This document shows positions 1 to 8,429 of a stretch of 64,000 nt of DNA, one piece after another. The DNA lies in the NCBI RefSeq assembly GCF_900187285.1, contig NZ_LT906470.1, positions 697,501-761,500 on the forward strand, in the 5' to 3' direction. The number at the start of each line of letters is the position of its first letter. Position 1 is the stretch's first letter. The notes beneath the pieces are model-generated. The model saw nothing but the letters and a program-made list of their open reading frames with translations, made no database searches and was not told where the DNA came from. The translations under genes and the position numbers were made by a program. The stretch comes from Veillonella rodentium (GTDB lineage Bacteria; Bacillota; Negativicutes; Veillonellales; Veillonellaceae).

Positions 1-72
1 GCTTTACTTAAGCAGCGTAAAACACAATTAAGCAGAAATGTGCAACAAATATATATGACTTCTATGTGGTTT

Positions 73-90
73 TCAGAGTACAAACTCTGA
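73..90 (+). other. Hairpin just upstream of 5S rRNA
   Basis: A 7-bp perfect inverted repeat (73-79 with 84-90, 4-nt loop) ends three bases before the 5S rRNA. It lies in the presumed 23S-5S spacer and could be a processing signal. Bases 1-72 show nothing recognisable; the 23S 3' end is not in the window. Confidence 0.5.
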
Positions 91-93
91 CAG

Positions 94-185
<92 letters not shown>

Positions 186-211
<26 letters not shown>

Positions 212-271
212 GAAGTAAAGGCACACCTGAGGGTGTGTCTTTTTTTGTGTACGACTTCCTATCCTCCCGGG
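186..271. repeat. 20-bp inverted repeat copying the 5S 3' region
   Basis: Bases 186-205, inside 5S, recur as an exact reverse complement at 252-271, downstream of the terminator. The two 20-bp arms enclose the terminator hairpin. The bases from 272 to about 395 contain no gene I can identify. Confidence 0.9.
219..246 (+). terminator. rRNA operon terminator
   Basis: A 9-bp stem (219-227 with 232-240, one G-U pair), a 4-nt loop and a run of seven T form a classic intrinsic terminator right after 5S. Confidence 0.9.
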
Positions 272-395
272 GTATCCGGTGAGCAGGGCAGTAGAAGATG
301 GAGGAGTGAAACGACGACAGATTCACTGCATCACTTTCTTCCGAACGTAAGATTTACCAAACTGCGAAGCGGTGGAGGAAAACCTATAACCATAT

Positions 396-420
396 AAAAA
401 GAGCTGCCTAAGCAGCTCTT
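396..420 (-). terminator. Terminator of the mop gene
   Basis: A 9-bp perfect stem (399-407 with 412-420) is followed, on the minus strand, by a T run (the A run at 396-400). It sits a few bases after the mop stop codon. Confidence 0.8.
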
Positions 421-426
421 AATAAC

Positions 427-635
427 TTATTCAACACCAACCATTACATTAGTAGCCTTGATAACAGCAACAACTTCTTTGCCAACTGCTAAGCCCAATT
501 CTTTAACGGATTGAACTGTAATATCAGCAGTAACAATGTTATTGTTACCTACATTGATTTTTACGATTGCGTTTACAGCGCCTTCTTGAATCTCAACGAT
601 AGTACCTTTAATTGATTTCTTGCACTTAATTTCAT
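427..635 (-). pseudogene. mop: Molybdopterin-binding Mop (TOBE) protein, frameshifted
   Basis: Read on the minus strand, a good ribosome binding site precedes an ATG at 635-633. The first ten codons read MKLSARNQLK, which is the hallmark start of the small molybdenum-pterin-binding Mop proteins of about 70 residues. The rest of the family sequence (GTIVEIQEGAVNA..., ending ATNVMVGVE) continues in another frame down to the stop at 427. The shift falls in a run of three A (607-609 on the plus strand); one extra A would restore a full 69-residue TOBE domain that binds molybdate or molybdopterin. No ATG, GTG or TTG start lies near the front of the downstream frame. It may be a real indel, a homopolymer error, or recoding. 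Family identity is clear; function is uncertain. Confidence 0.8.
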
Positions 636-694
636 TTACTACTCCTTATAAAAATATATAAATATTATATCATATTATTATATTTATATTATAT

Positions 695-725
695 AAAAAA
701 GCCATGATGCTTGTTACATCATGGT
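695..725 (-). terminator. Terminator of tRNA-Gly
   Basis: A stem of 701-709 with 717-725 is followed on the minus strand by a T run (A run at 695-700), immediately after the tRNA. Confidence 0.8.
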
Positions 726-731
726 TATTCA

Positions 732-805
732 TGGAGCGGGCGAAGGGAATCGAACCCTCCTCTCAAGCTTGGGAAGCTCGCATTCTACCGATGAACTACG
801 CCCGC
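732..805 (-). tRNA. tRNA-Gly (anticodon CCC)
   Basis: On the minus strand the gene starts GCGGGCG and ends with the pairing CGCCCGC, discriminator T, and an encoded CCA. The anticodon stem CGAGC/GCTTG holds the loop TTCCCAA, giving anticodon CCC, and GGTTCGATTCC forms the T arm. At 74 nt with CCA it is a normal glycine tRNA. A terminator follows directly, so it is probably a single-gene transcript. An open reading frame on the opposite strand across this tRNA is not a gene. Confidence 0.95.
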
Positions 806-1008
806 AAGATGTACATATTGTATCATATTATTAATAATATGAATAGGTTTATCTTGTATGTTTTAAGTTGCTGGTCAGTTATCGTTATAATGATATAATC
901 TTGTATACATAACCACCTTTATTGATTATTTTCGAACTAATATGGTATCATTAATATTGATAGAGGAAATTATTACGTATATATTATATCAATAAAGAGG
1001 GGTGCTTG

Positions 1009-2166
1009 ATGAATTATGTAAAAGCATTTTTCCAGTCTGATTCTGCGGGCGGTATATCACTTTTAGTGGCCGCTATCTTAGGGGTTATTATTGCCAACTC
1101 ACCGATTTCGGCACAGTACTTTGCTTTTATGACAGTACAATTAGGCCCTATGGATGTTTTAGAATGGGTAAATGATGCCTTAATGGCTCTGTTTTTTTTA
1201 TATGTCGGTATTGAAATTAAAAAGGAAATGATTTCCGGTGAATTAAATACGTCTGCAAAACGGTTATTACCTGTTATTGCAGCATTTGCCGGTGTGGTTA
1301 CACCGGCCATCGTATTCTATTTTATCGCCGGTTATCAGCCGCAGTATTCACATGGCTGGGGGATACCTACCGCGACGGATATTGCCTTTGCAATCGGTGT
1401 TATCACTATGCTGGGGAAAAAAGTATCGCAAGCGATGCGGGCTTTTTTGGCTGCTTTAGCAGTCATAGATGATCTTATCGCCATAGTGGTTATTGCACTA
1501 TTTTATGGTGCAGGTGTTCATTTTACTTATTTGCTCGGGGCCGGTGTAGTCACTGCACTGTTAGTCTATACGAATAAACAAGGGTATGTACGACCGCTTC
1601 TTTATATCGTATTAGGTATTGCACTATGGTATTTAGTATTAGAGTCCGGTGTTCATGCAACCATTGCGGGTGTCATATTAGCGATGACCATTCCTTATGA
1701 AGGCAAAGTAGATATACACACAGTATATCCTATGGATGCTTGGGCGGAACGATTAAAGCATTGGGTTAATTTTTTAATCATTCCATTGTTCAGCTTTTTA
1801 AATGCCGGCGTATCGTTTGCGGAATTCTCTATGGATAATTTGTGGCATCCTGTTGTAATGGGGGTATCCTTGGGCTTAATTTTGGGGAAACAGTTGGGGA
1901 TTTTCTCCGCTGTATATATTCTCGTGGAATCCAAGGTCATTAAAATGCCGAGTAAGACGACATGGCCTGAAATTTATGGTACCGCAATATTATGCGGTAT
2001 CGGCTTTACAATGAGTTTATTCGTGGCTACATTGGCATTTCCTCCCGGATTTAATCAGGAAATGGCTAAAATTGGTATTTTCCTAGGCTCTATCCTATCC
2101 GGTTTGTTAGGGGCTATAGTACTGCTTACTGCCTATCAAATACGCAAGATGCGTGGTAAACTATAA
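1009..2166 (+). CDS. nhaA: Na+/H+ antiporter NhaA (first of a tandem pair)
   Basis: This 385-residue polytopic protein is of normal NhaA length. NhaA exchanges cytoplasmic Na+ for external H+ across the inner membrane, for salt and pH homeostasis. The family signatures are visible: TATDIAFAIGV with the Asp of the unwound helix, and AVIDDLIAI with the adjacent aspartates that bind Na+/H+. ATG at 1009 was chosen over the in-frame TTG at 1006, because AGAGGGG at 996-1002 is well spaced from it. A second NhaA follows after 35 bases, probably in the same transcript. The copies are clearly similar along their whole length but not identical, so this is an old duplication. Confidence 0.93.
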   Translation: MNYVKAFFQSDSAGGISLLVAAILGVIIANSPISAQYFAFMTVQLGPMDVLEWVNDALMALFFLYVGIEIKKEMISGELNTSAKRLLPVIAAFAGVVTPAIVFYFIAGYQPQYSHGWGIPTATDIAFAIGVITMLGKKVSQAMRAFLAALAVIDDLIAIVVIALFYGAGVHFTYLLGAGVVTALLVYTNKQGYVRPLLYIVLGIALWYLVLESGVHATIAGVILAMTIPYEGKVDIHTVYPMDAWAERLKHWVNFLIIPLFSFLNAGVSFAEFSMDNLWHPVVMGVSLGLILGKQLGIFSAVYILVESKVIKMPSKTTWPEIYGTAILCGIGFTMSLFVATLAFPPGFNQEMAKIGIFLGSILSGLLGAIVLLTAYQIRKMRGKL

Positions 2167-2201
2167 TAGGATTATGTTTTGAAAGTATAGAAAGGTCTGA
2201 A

Positions 2202-3374
2202 ATGGAACGAGTTTTTATTTTTTTACGTTCTCCAGCAGCAGCTACTTCCGTACTGTTAGGGGCAACGGTGATTGCTCTAATTTTAGCTAATTCACCATCG
2301 TCTGAACAATATTTTGGTATTGTTAATCATCATCTGGGCCCTTTATCGATCATGGAGTGGGTTAATGATGCATTGATGGCAATCTTTTTTCTCTTTGTCG
2401 GATTAGAAGTTAAGCGGGAGCTTATAGCTGGCGAGCTTAATACTAATGCAAAACGAGTTATGCCCGGTATTGCGGCTTTATTTGGTGTACTTACACCGGC
2501 GTTGATATATTTTTTGATCGCCGGTCATAGTGACGAATATATTCATGGTTGGGCTATTCCGACTGCAACAGATATCGCGTTTTCTATAGGAATCATCACT
2601 GCGTTAGGTTCACGTGTACCAAATGCGATGAAAGTATTCTTAACGGCATTGGCTGTTATTGATGATCTCATAGCGATTATCGTTATTGCCATTTTCTATG
2701 CTTCAAGCATTCATGCCATGTATTTGCTTGCTGCAGCTGTTATAGTGGCGGCATTGATCTATTGTAATAAAGCGGGATATGTGCGACCGCTACCGTATAT
2801 TATTTTAGGATTTATCCTATGGTATTGTGTATTAAAATCAGGACTACATGCGACAATGGCGGGTGTTATTTTAGCTATGACGATTCCCGCACATGGTAAG
2901 GTCGGTCACATGGTAGTACGTCCTATGCAGCATTGGGAGCACGTGTTGTCCAACTGGGTTAGTTTTCTTATCGTTCCTGTGTTTGCATTCTTTAATGCAG
3001 GTGTGGACTTACGCGATGTTTCGTTAGGCGATTTAACGCATCCCGTTGTGTTAGGTGTTGCGTTAGGTCTTATCTTAGGTAAGCAGATTGGTATTTTTGG
3101 CGCCGTATTCGGTATGGTTAAGTTAGGTTTGGTATCGATGCCGACAGATTCCAACTGGAAACATGTATATGGTACAGCTATTGTATGCGGTATCGGCTTT
3201 ACAATGAGTATTTTTGTATCTATTCTGGCATTTGATCCGGGTCATGCACAAGAAATGGCAAAGGGCGGTGTTATTTTAGGTTCAATTATCTCAGCCTTGC
3301 TGGGTTATATATTCTTACGAATTGTAGGTGCAAATCGCAAGGAATGCCATATCGGATTGTATCATAATTGTTGA
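2202..3374 (+). CDS. nhaA: Na+/H+ antiporter NhaA (second of a tandem pair)
   Basis: This 390-residue paralogue of the preceding gene shows the same signatures: TATDIAFSIGI and AVIDDLIAIIVIAIF with the paired aspartates. The remaining transmembrane segments also align with the first copy. It should exchange Na+ (or Li+) for protons. The ATG at 2202 follows AAAGG. A terminator comes 24 bases after the stop, so the two nhaA genes form a closed unit. Differences between the copies may reflect different pH or affinity ranges, but the sequence does not show this. Confidence 0.92.
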   Translation: MERVFIFLRSPAAATSVLLGATVIALILANSPSSEQYFGIVNHHLGPLSIMEWVNDALMAIFFLFVGLEVKRELIAGELNTNAKRVMPGIAALFGVLTPALIYFLIAGHSDEYIHGWAIPTATDIAFSIGIITALGSRVPNAMKVFLTALAVIDDLIAIIVIAIFYASSIHAMYLLAAAVIVAALIYCNKAGYVRPLPYIILGFILWYCVLKSGLHATMAGVILAMTIPAHGKVGHMVVRPMQHWEHVLSNWVSFLIVPVFAFFNAGVDLRDVSLGDLTHPVVLGVALGLILGKQIGIFGAVFGMVKLGLVSMPTDSNWKHVYGTAIVCGIGFTMSIFVSILAFDPGHAQEMAKGGVILGSIISALLGYIFLRIVGANRKECHIGLYHNC

Positions 3375-3397
3375 TCCTATAGTTTATAGCTTTTTAG

Positions 3398-3428
3398 TAA
3401 GCCATCCTTCATGGGTGGCTTATTTTTA
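3398..3428 (+). terminator. Terminator after the nhaA pair
   Basis: A 10-bp stem (3398-3407 with 3413-3422, one G-U pair) is followed by a T-rich run. Confidence 0.85.
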
Positions 3429-3520
3429 TATGATATAAATAGTTACAGTTTGCCTTATTAATGGTTTATAGATTCTTTAAAGATATATAGTATACTGAAC
3501 CTTATAAAGTGGGGGTATGT

Positions 3521-4129
3521 ATGATAAAAAAGATAATCATCGCATGTACATTGGTGTGCATGACCGCTATGATGTCATCTGTGATTCTGGCGAAAACCAT
3601 AGATCGCGGTGCTCGCGGTAAGCATGTAACAAAAGTACAGACAATTCTGAAACACCATGGATTTTTACATGATTCTGTAGACGGCATTTATGGTCGTAAT
3701 ACGGAACAAGCAGTGCGAAACTTTCAAAAATCAAAAGGCTTGACTGCCAATGGTCGCGTAGACTCGAATACGATGAAAGAATTGGAAAAAATAGAACTCC
3801 AATATGGTGGGCATGGAACACAGCGTGGTCATAACGGAGTACCTAACAAATATACGCGGGTCTTAACGATGGAGGCCAGCGCCTACTCATCTCAGGATCC
3901 GGGAAATGGAAAGTATACGGCTACAGGCAGCCGCCTTCGTAAAGGTCTCGTCTCTGTAGATCCTAAGGTGATTCCGTTGGGGACTAAATTGTATATTGAA
4001 GGTTACGGGTATGCCGTTGCTGATGATACGGGCGGAGCGATTCGTGGACATCGTATAGACTTAGCCTATGACACTAGGGCTGAAGCATTACAGTTCGGAC
4101 GCCAGACCGTTAAGGTTTACGTATTATAA
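3521..4129 (+). CDS. Exported PG-binding and 3D-domain cell-wall protein
   Basis: The 202-residue product starts with a signal peptide (basic MIKK, then a hydrophobic stretch ending near residue 25). Next comes a peptidoglycan-binding type 1 domain at about residues 28-88 (GARGKHVTKVQ...IYGRNTEQAVRNFQ). A C-terminal 3D domain at about 113-202 carries the three aspartates in VSVDPKVIPLG, VADDTGG and IDLAYDT. Such proteins (compare B. subtilis YocH) are exported lytic-transglycosylase-like enzymes acting on peptidoglycan. ATG 3521 was chosen because the G run at 3509-3515 is a good binding site. The gene has its own terminator and stands alone. The protein at 22758 shares the 3D domain. Confidence 0.87.
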   Translation: MIKKIIIACTLVCMTAMMSSVILAKTIDRGARGKHVTKVQTILKHHGFLHDSVDGIYGRNTEQAVRNFQKSKGLTANGRVDSNTMKELEKIELQYGGHGTQRGHNGVPNKYTRVLTMEASAYSSQDPGNGKYTATGSRLRKGLVSVDPKVIPLGTKLYIEGYGYAVADDTGGAIRGHRIDLAYDTRAEALQFGRQTVKVYVL

Positions 4130-4134
4130 TTGAG

Positions 4135-4162
4135 ACTCTCCGGTTGTGCCGGAGAGTTTTTT
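4135..4162 (+). terminator. Terminator after the 3D-domain gene
   Basis: A 9-bp perfect stem (4135-4143 with 4149-4157), a 5-nt loop and six T form a clear intrinsic terminator. Confidence 0.9.
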
Positions 4163-4228
4163 ATCTTTTAATTTAGATATGCTGTTTTGAGTTGAGATCC
4201 ATATTAGATAGATGAGAAGGTCTGATAA

Positions 4229-4283
4229 GATACCGAATTATGGTGTAAAAGAGAACTCGAATATTCGGAAAATATGATATAAT
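4229..4283 (+). promoter_or_regulatory. Candidate PurBox pair and -10 element upstream of purR
   Basis: Two sites resembling the Bacillus PurBox (AWWWCCGAACWWT) face each other. Box 1 at 4229-4241 and box 2 at 4260-4272 (minus strand) each match about 11 of 13 positions and are 18 nt apart. A TATAAT sits at 4278-4283 with a poor -35. The arrangement suggests that PurR controls its own gene. Confidence 0.55.
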
Positions 4284-4371
4284 AAGCAGTGAACAGATTT
4301 GGTTTACATGGCCGTGTATAGGCTGTGCTAAATGACCTCTAGTTGTATGATATGTGAGAAAAGGATTTTCT

Positions 4372-5190
4372 ATGGATAAAGTACGGCGTGTCGAAAGAAT
4401 GGTGGCAATGACAAAATTGTTGGTTGACTCACCTCAAAAATTGATTCCTTTAAATTATTTCTGTGATTTTTTCGGTATGGCAAAATCCACAGTCAGTGAA
4501 GATTTGACCTGTGTGAGACAGTCTATGGAGCACTTTCAGTTAGGAACACTGGAGACCGTGGCCGGTGTGGCCGGAGGGGTTCGCTTTATTCCGAATCGCA
4601 GAGGTTCTCAGGCAAATGGTATTTTAAAGGATGTACAGACCCGGTTGATGGAACCGGATCGTATTATTCCTGGCGGCTTTATTTATATGTCCGATATTTT
4701 GTACGACTGGCATGTGATGACGCGTCTGGGCGAAATTATCATGACTCGTTTTATGGATCGTGAGCCGGATTATATTTTAACAGTGGAAACAAAGGGAATT
4801 CCTCTTGCTGTTATGGTAGCACGAGCTTTCAATAAACCTCTTGTGATTGCACGGCGTGACAGTAAGGTAACGGAGGGGTCCGCTATCAGTATTAATTATG
4901 TAACGGGATCGTCGGGGCGTATCCAGACGATGACCTTAACTAAACGCGCTATACCGCCCAATGCACGGGTTCTCATTATCGATGATTTTATGAAAGCCGG
5001 CGGTACCGCAAAAGGGCTTAAAGAGTTAGTCCTTGAAATGAGCGGTGTCGTTGTGGGAACAGGTGTTTTGGTCGCTACAGCGGAACCGAATCCTAAATTG
5101 ATTGATGACTATGAATCGTTGTTTACTTTCTACGGCATTGATGAAACTACGAAAAAGATAAATATTGAGCCTGTATTTGATGCAATATAG
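4372..5190 (+). CDS. purR: Purine operon repressor PurR
   Basis: The 272-residue protein has the two parts of Gram-positive PurR. The N-terminal winged helix covers about residues 1-72 (LIPLNYFCDFFGMAKSTVSEDL). The phosphoribosyltransferase-like domain has the PRPP loop VLIIDDFMKAGGTAKG near residues 202-217. PurR represses purine genes, and PRPP binding relieves this. ATG 4372 is preferred over the upstream GTG 4354, because AAAGGA lies 6-7 bases before it and the protein then matches the usual family start. The neighbours glmU and prs (PRPP synthase, which makes the PurR ligand) keep the Firmicute order; spoVG is absent. PurBox-like sites lie upstream. Confidence 0.93.
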   Translation: MDKVRRVERMVAMTKLLVDSPQKLIPLNYFCDFFGMAKSTVSEDLTCVRQSMEHFQLGTLETVAGVAGGVRFIPNRRGSQANGILKDVQTRLMEPDRIIPGGFIYMSDILYDWHVMTRLGEIIMTRFMDREPDYILTVETKGIPLAVMVARAFNKPLVIARRDSKVTEGSAISINYVTGSSGRIQTMTLTKRAIPPNARVLIIDDFMKAGGTAKGLKELVLEMSGVVVGTGVLVATAEPNPKLIDDYESLFTFYGIDETTKKINIEPVFDAI

Positions 5191-5321
5191 GTTCAGTTAA
5201 TTGATATAGTTGACGTATCGATTTGTTATGAAATATACGGCGGAATCTATTATGATGAAATTTATTCCAAGTAGTGGTTGTGATGAATTGATGACATATG
5301 GTGAACAGATAGGAGATTACT

Positions 5322-6695
5322 ATGAATATTGCGAGCCTCATTTTAGCAGCCGGTAAGGGTACTCGAATGAAATCCAAATTGCCTAAGGTCCTTCATAAGG
5401 TGGGGGGCAAGGCCATGGTGGAACGAGTATTGGATACCGTTCAATCCATGGGTACAAATCGAGATGTGGTCGTTGTCGGCTTCGGTGGAGATGCGGTGCA
5501 GAATTATTTGGGAGATCGTGCTGAATTTGTACGCCAAGAGGAACAAAACGGCACAGGTCATGCGGTAAAACAGGCACAACCCGTTTTGGGCGACTATGAT
5601 GGAACTATTATCTTACTTTGCGGAGATACGCCACTGGTAACTAAGGAAAGTCTGGAAGCACTGTTACAAGAACATGTGAAATCGGGAGCGGCGGCGACGA
5701 TTTTGACTGCGCGTATGCCTGATCCTACGGGTTATGGTCGTATTATCCGTAATGAAGCGGGCTCCGTGGTGCGAATCGTGGAACAGAAGGACGGTAAACC
5801 TGAGGAGTTGGCCGTACAAGAAATCAATACGGGTATGTATGCATTTGACAGCAAAAAATTATGGCCTTGTCTCGATCAGTTATCCGATGATAATGCACAA
5901 GGTGAACTTTATATTACGGATGTAGTCGGCATTCTCGTGAATGGTGGAGAACGTGTCAGTGCGTATATGACCGAGGACTTCGAAGAATCCCTCGGGGTAA
6001 ACTCTCGCCATCAACTAGCACAAGCTGAAGAGATTTTAAAACGTCGTAAAAATCATGAACTCATGAATGACGGCGTGACTATTATCGATCCTGATACAAC
6101 CTATGTGGCACCTGAAGTCGTAGTCGGTCCCGATACGATTTTACATCCCGGAACGATTTTGGAGGGGAGCACGGTTATCGGTAGCGGTTGTGAAATAGGC
6201 CCTCATACACGGTTGTCGAATGTAGTGGTTGGTAATGATACAGTCATTCATTTTACCTACGGGCATGATTGTGAGGTTAAAGATGGTGCAGACATTGGAC
6301 CGTATGTTCATTTGCGTCCGGATACCGTTATCGGCAATAAGGTTCATATCGGTAACTTTGTGGAGGTTAAGAATAGCAACGTCGGAGACGGTACAAAGTT
6401 CCCTCATTTGTCGTACATCGGTGATAGCGATGTAGGTTCCGGTGTTAATATCGGTTGCGGTACGATTACCGTTAATTACGACGGCAAAGTTAAGCATCGT
6501 ACAACCATCGGTGAAGGGGCTTTTATAGGTTGTAACAGCAATCTGGTGGCCCCTGTAACGATAGGTAACTACAGCTATGTAGGGGCGGGTTCTACGATTA
6601 CGAAAGATGTACCCGATAAGGCGTTAGCCGTAGGGCGCAGCAAACAAATCGTCAAAGAAAACTGGGTTACAGATGATACTTTTAAAAAGAAATAG
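5322..6695 (+). CDS. glmU: Bifunctional GlmU: GlcNAc-1-P uridyltransferase / GlcN-1-P acetyltransferase
   Basis: The 457-residue cytoplasmic enzyme makes UDP-N-acetylglucosamine, the precursor for peptidoglycan and lipid A. The N-terminal pyrophosphorylase domain carries LILAAGKGTRMKSKLPKVLH (residues 6-25). The C-terminal half shows left-handed beta-helix hexapeptide repeats (VIGSGCEIGPHT, VIGNKVHIGNFVEVKNS, VNIGCGTITVNYDG) with acetyltransferase residues. Its length is normal. AGGAG precedes the ATG. It sits between purR and prs, as in many Firmicutes. Confidence 0.96.
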   Translation: MNIASLILAAGKGTRMKSKLPKVLHKVGGKAMVERVLDTVQSMGTNRDVVVVGFGGDAVQNYLGDRAEFVRQEEQNGTGHAVKQAQPVLGDYDGTIILLCGDTPLVTKESLEALLQEHVKSGAAATILTARMPDPTGYGRIIRNEAGSVVRIVEQKDGKPEELAVQEINTGMYAFDSKKLWPCLDQLSDDNAQGELYITDVVGILVNGGERVSAYMTEDFEESLGVNSRHQLAQAEEILKRRKNHELMNDGVTIIDPDTTYVAPEVVVGPDTILHPGTILEGSTVIGSGCEIGPHTRLSNVVVGNDTVIHFTYGHDCEVKDGADIGPYVHLRPDTVIGNKVHIGNFVEVKNSNVGDGTKFPHLSYIGDSDVGSGVNIGCGTITVNYDGKVKHRTTIGEGAFIGCNSNLVAPVTIGNYSYVGAGSTITKDVPDKALAVGRSKQIVKENWVTDDTFKKK

Positions 6696-6712
6696 AAAAT
6701 CAGGCAAAAATT

Positions 6713-6741
6713 TTTACACAACTGTGACAAAATAGTATACA
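6713..6741 (+). promoter_or_regulatory. Promoter of prs
   Basis: TTTACA at 6713-6718 and TATACA at 6736-6741 are 17 bp apart, about 90 bp before the prs start. This fits a sigma-70/sigma-A type promoter. Confidence 0.6.
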
Positions 6742-6827
6742 ATAATAGGGCAAGAGTGTGTATCTGTAATTCCAGGACAGATTACGAATAAGTAACCGAT
6801 AGTACGAACAGATGAAAGGGTAACAAA

Positions 6828-7781
6828 ATGGCATTTGAAGACGGCAAGAAACTTAAAATTTTCACAGGTAATGCGAATCCGGCGTTGGCAAAGGAAATTT
6901 GTGATTATTTAGGTTTGCCTTTAGGTGAAGCATTTGTAGGGCGCTTTAACAATGGCGAAGTGCAAATAATGATTGATGAAAGCGTACGTGGCAAAGATGT
7001 ATTTATCATTCAACCGACCAGCTATCCTGTAAATGATAATTTAATGGAATTAATGGTTATGGCCGATGCTTTAAAACGCGCTTCGGCTCGTCATATTACG
7101 GCTGTAGTACCGTATTACGGTTATGCACGTCAAGATCGCAAGACTCGCGGACGTGAACCGATTACGGCTAAATTAGTAGCGAATTTGATGCAAACAGCTG
7201 GTATTACCCGTCTTGTAACTATCGATTTGCATGCAGGTCAAATTCAAGGCTTTTTTGATGTGCCTGTAGACCATTTGTTCGGCGCATCCATCTTGGCTAA
7301 ATATATCAATGAAAAGAATATGGAAGATGTTATCGTCGTATCCCCTGATCTTGGCGGTGTTACAAGAGCTCGTGATTTGGCTGACCGCATCGGTGCACCG
7401 ATTGCAATCATTGAGAAAAAACGTCCTGAACCGGGTGTAGCAAAAGTTATGAATCTCATCGGTGATGTGGCAGGTAAAAACTGTATTATTATCGATGATA
7501 TCGTGGATACAGCAGGCTCCTTGGTTGAAGGTGCCAAAGCATTGGAGGAATTCGGTGCTAAATCCGTTACCGCCGCTGTTACTCATGCAGTCTTGACAGA
7601 TCCTGCCAGTGAACGTATTGCAAATTCCAACATTAAGGAACTTATCGTTACGAATACCATTCCATTGCCGGAAAACTGCAAGTTACCGAATATTACACAA
7701 TTGTCCGTTGCTCCATTGCTGGGCGAAGCGATTATGCGTATTTTCCATGAAGTATCGGTAAGTAATTTGTTTGATAAATAA
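6828..7781 (+). CDS. prs: Ribose-phosphate pyrophosphokinase (PRPP synthase)
   Basis: The 317-residue enzyme transfers pyrophosphate from ATP to ribose 5-phosphate to make PRPP, used for purines, pyrimidines, histidine and NAD. Class I motifs are present: FNNGEVQ and the basic flexible loop [14 protein letters not shown]. The PRPP-binding signature [17 protein letters not shown] falls near residues 223-239. Length is typical. A promoter lies upstream, and pth follows after 10 bases, so the two are likely co-transcribed. Confidence 0.97.
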   Translation: MAFEDGKKLKIFTGNANPALAKEICDYLGLPLGEAFVGRFNNGEVQIMIDESVRGKDVFIIQPTSYPVNDNLMELMVMADALKRASARHITAVVPYYGYARQDRKTRGREPITAKLVANLMQTAGITRLVTIDLHAGQIQGFFDVPVDHLFGASILAKYINEKNMEDVIVVSPDLGGVTRARDLADRIGAPIAIIEKKRPEPGVAKVMNLIGDVAGKNCIIIDDIVDTAGSLVEGAKALEEFGAKSVTAAVTHAVLTDPASERIANSNIKELIVTNTIPLPENCKLPNITQLSVAPLLGEAIMRIFHEVSVSNLFDK

Positions 7782-7791
7782 TAGGTGATCA

Positions 7792-8370
7792 TTGAAATTA
7801 GTAGTAGGTCTTGGTAATCCCGGCAAGCAATATGCAATGACAAAACATAATATAGGATTTATGGTTGTTGATGCCATTGCCGACAGCGTGCCTCATACAC
7901 CGTGGAAAGAGGAACAGAATGCCGATGTATGCAGTATCACTGTAGATGGAGAGAAAGTATTGCTTGTAAAACCGCAAACATTTATGAATGCCAGCGGTGA
8001 ATCGGTAGGACCTTTGATGCGGTATTATAAAATTAGTCCTTCCGATGTGTATTGCATCTACGATGATATGGATTTGCCCGTAGGCAAGTTGCGCATACGT
8101 CCTAATGGCAGTTCCGGCGGTCATAACGGAATAAAATCTTTGATTTCTCATATAGGAACCGAGGAATTTCCGCGATTTCGTGTCGGTATAGGTCGTCCGT
8201 TGCCGCAGTGGACCGTGATTGACCATGTATTATCTCCATTCAGCGATGAGGTACAGGATAAGGTTGATAAAGGTATTAAGGACACTGTGAAAGCTGTGCT
8301 TGGTACGTTGGAGGTAGGACTCGACAAGGGAATGAATCAATTCAATCCTAAACGTCGTCCACATCGGTAA
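7792..8370 (+). CDS. pth: Peptidyl-tRNA hydrolase
   Basis: The 192-residue enzyme recycles peptidyl-tRNA released from stalled ribosomes. The start KLVVGLGNPGKQYAMTKHNIGFMVVD is the Pth signature with its catalytic His; KPQTFMNASGESV and GGHNGIKS are further conserved blocks. The only start that keeps the conserved N-terminus is TTG at 7792, preceded by AGGTG, so a TTG start is assigned. It follows prs by 10 bases and is closed by a terminator. Confidence 0.95.
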   Translation: MKLVVGLGNPGKQYAMTKHNIGFMVVDAIADSVPHTPWKEEQNADVCSITVDGEKVLLVKPQTFMNASGESVGPLMRYYKISPSDVYCIYDDMDLPVGKLRIRPNGSSGGHNGIKSLISHIGTEEFPRFRVGIGRPLPQWTVIDHVLSPFSDEVQDKVDKGIKDTVKAVLGTLEVGLDKGMNQFNPKRRPHR

Positions 8371-8381
8371 TTACATGCATA

Positions 8382-8417
8382 AGGGCATGAGTCTCTTTGA
8401 GATTCATGCCTTTTTTA
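8382..8417 (+). terminator. Terminator after pth
   Basis: A long stem (8384-8395 pairing with about 8399-8410) is followed by T6. Confidence 0.85.
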
Positions 8418-8429
8418 TGAGGTATAAAT

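Noticed and set aside
272-395. Possible small RNA or gene remnant after the rRNA terminator
   Set aside because: It contains a short echo of the 5S start (GACAGATTCA at 317) but no stable fold or frame I can support.
704-898. Open frame of 64 codons on the plus strand
   Set aside because: It runs through tRNA-Gly and its terminator on the other strand and has no ribosome site.
4354-4371. GTG 4354 as the purR start
   Set aside because: ATG 4372 has a better spaced AAAGGA and gives the usual PurR start.
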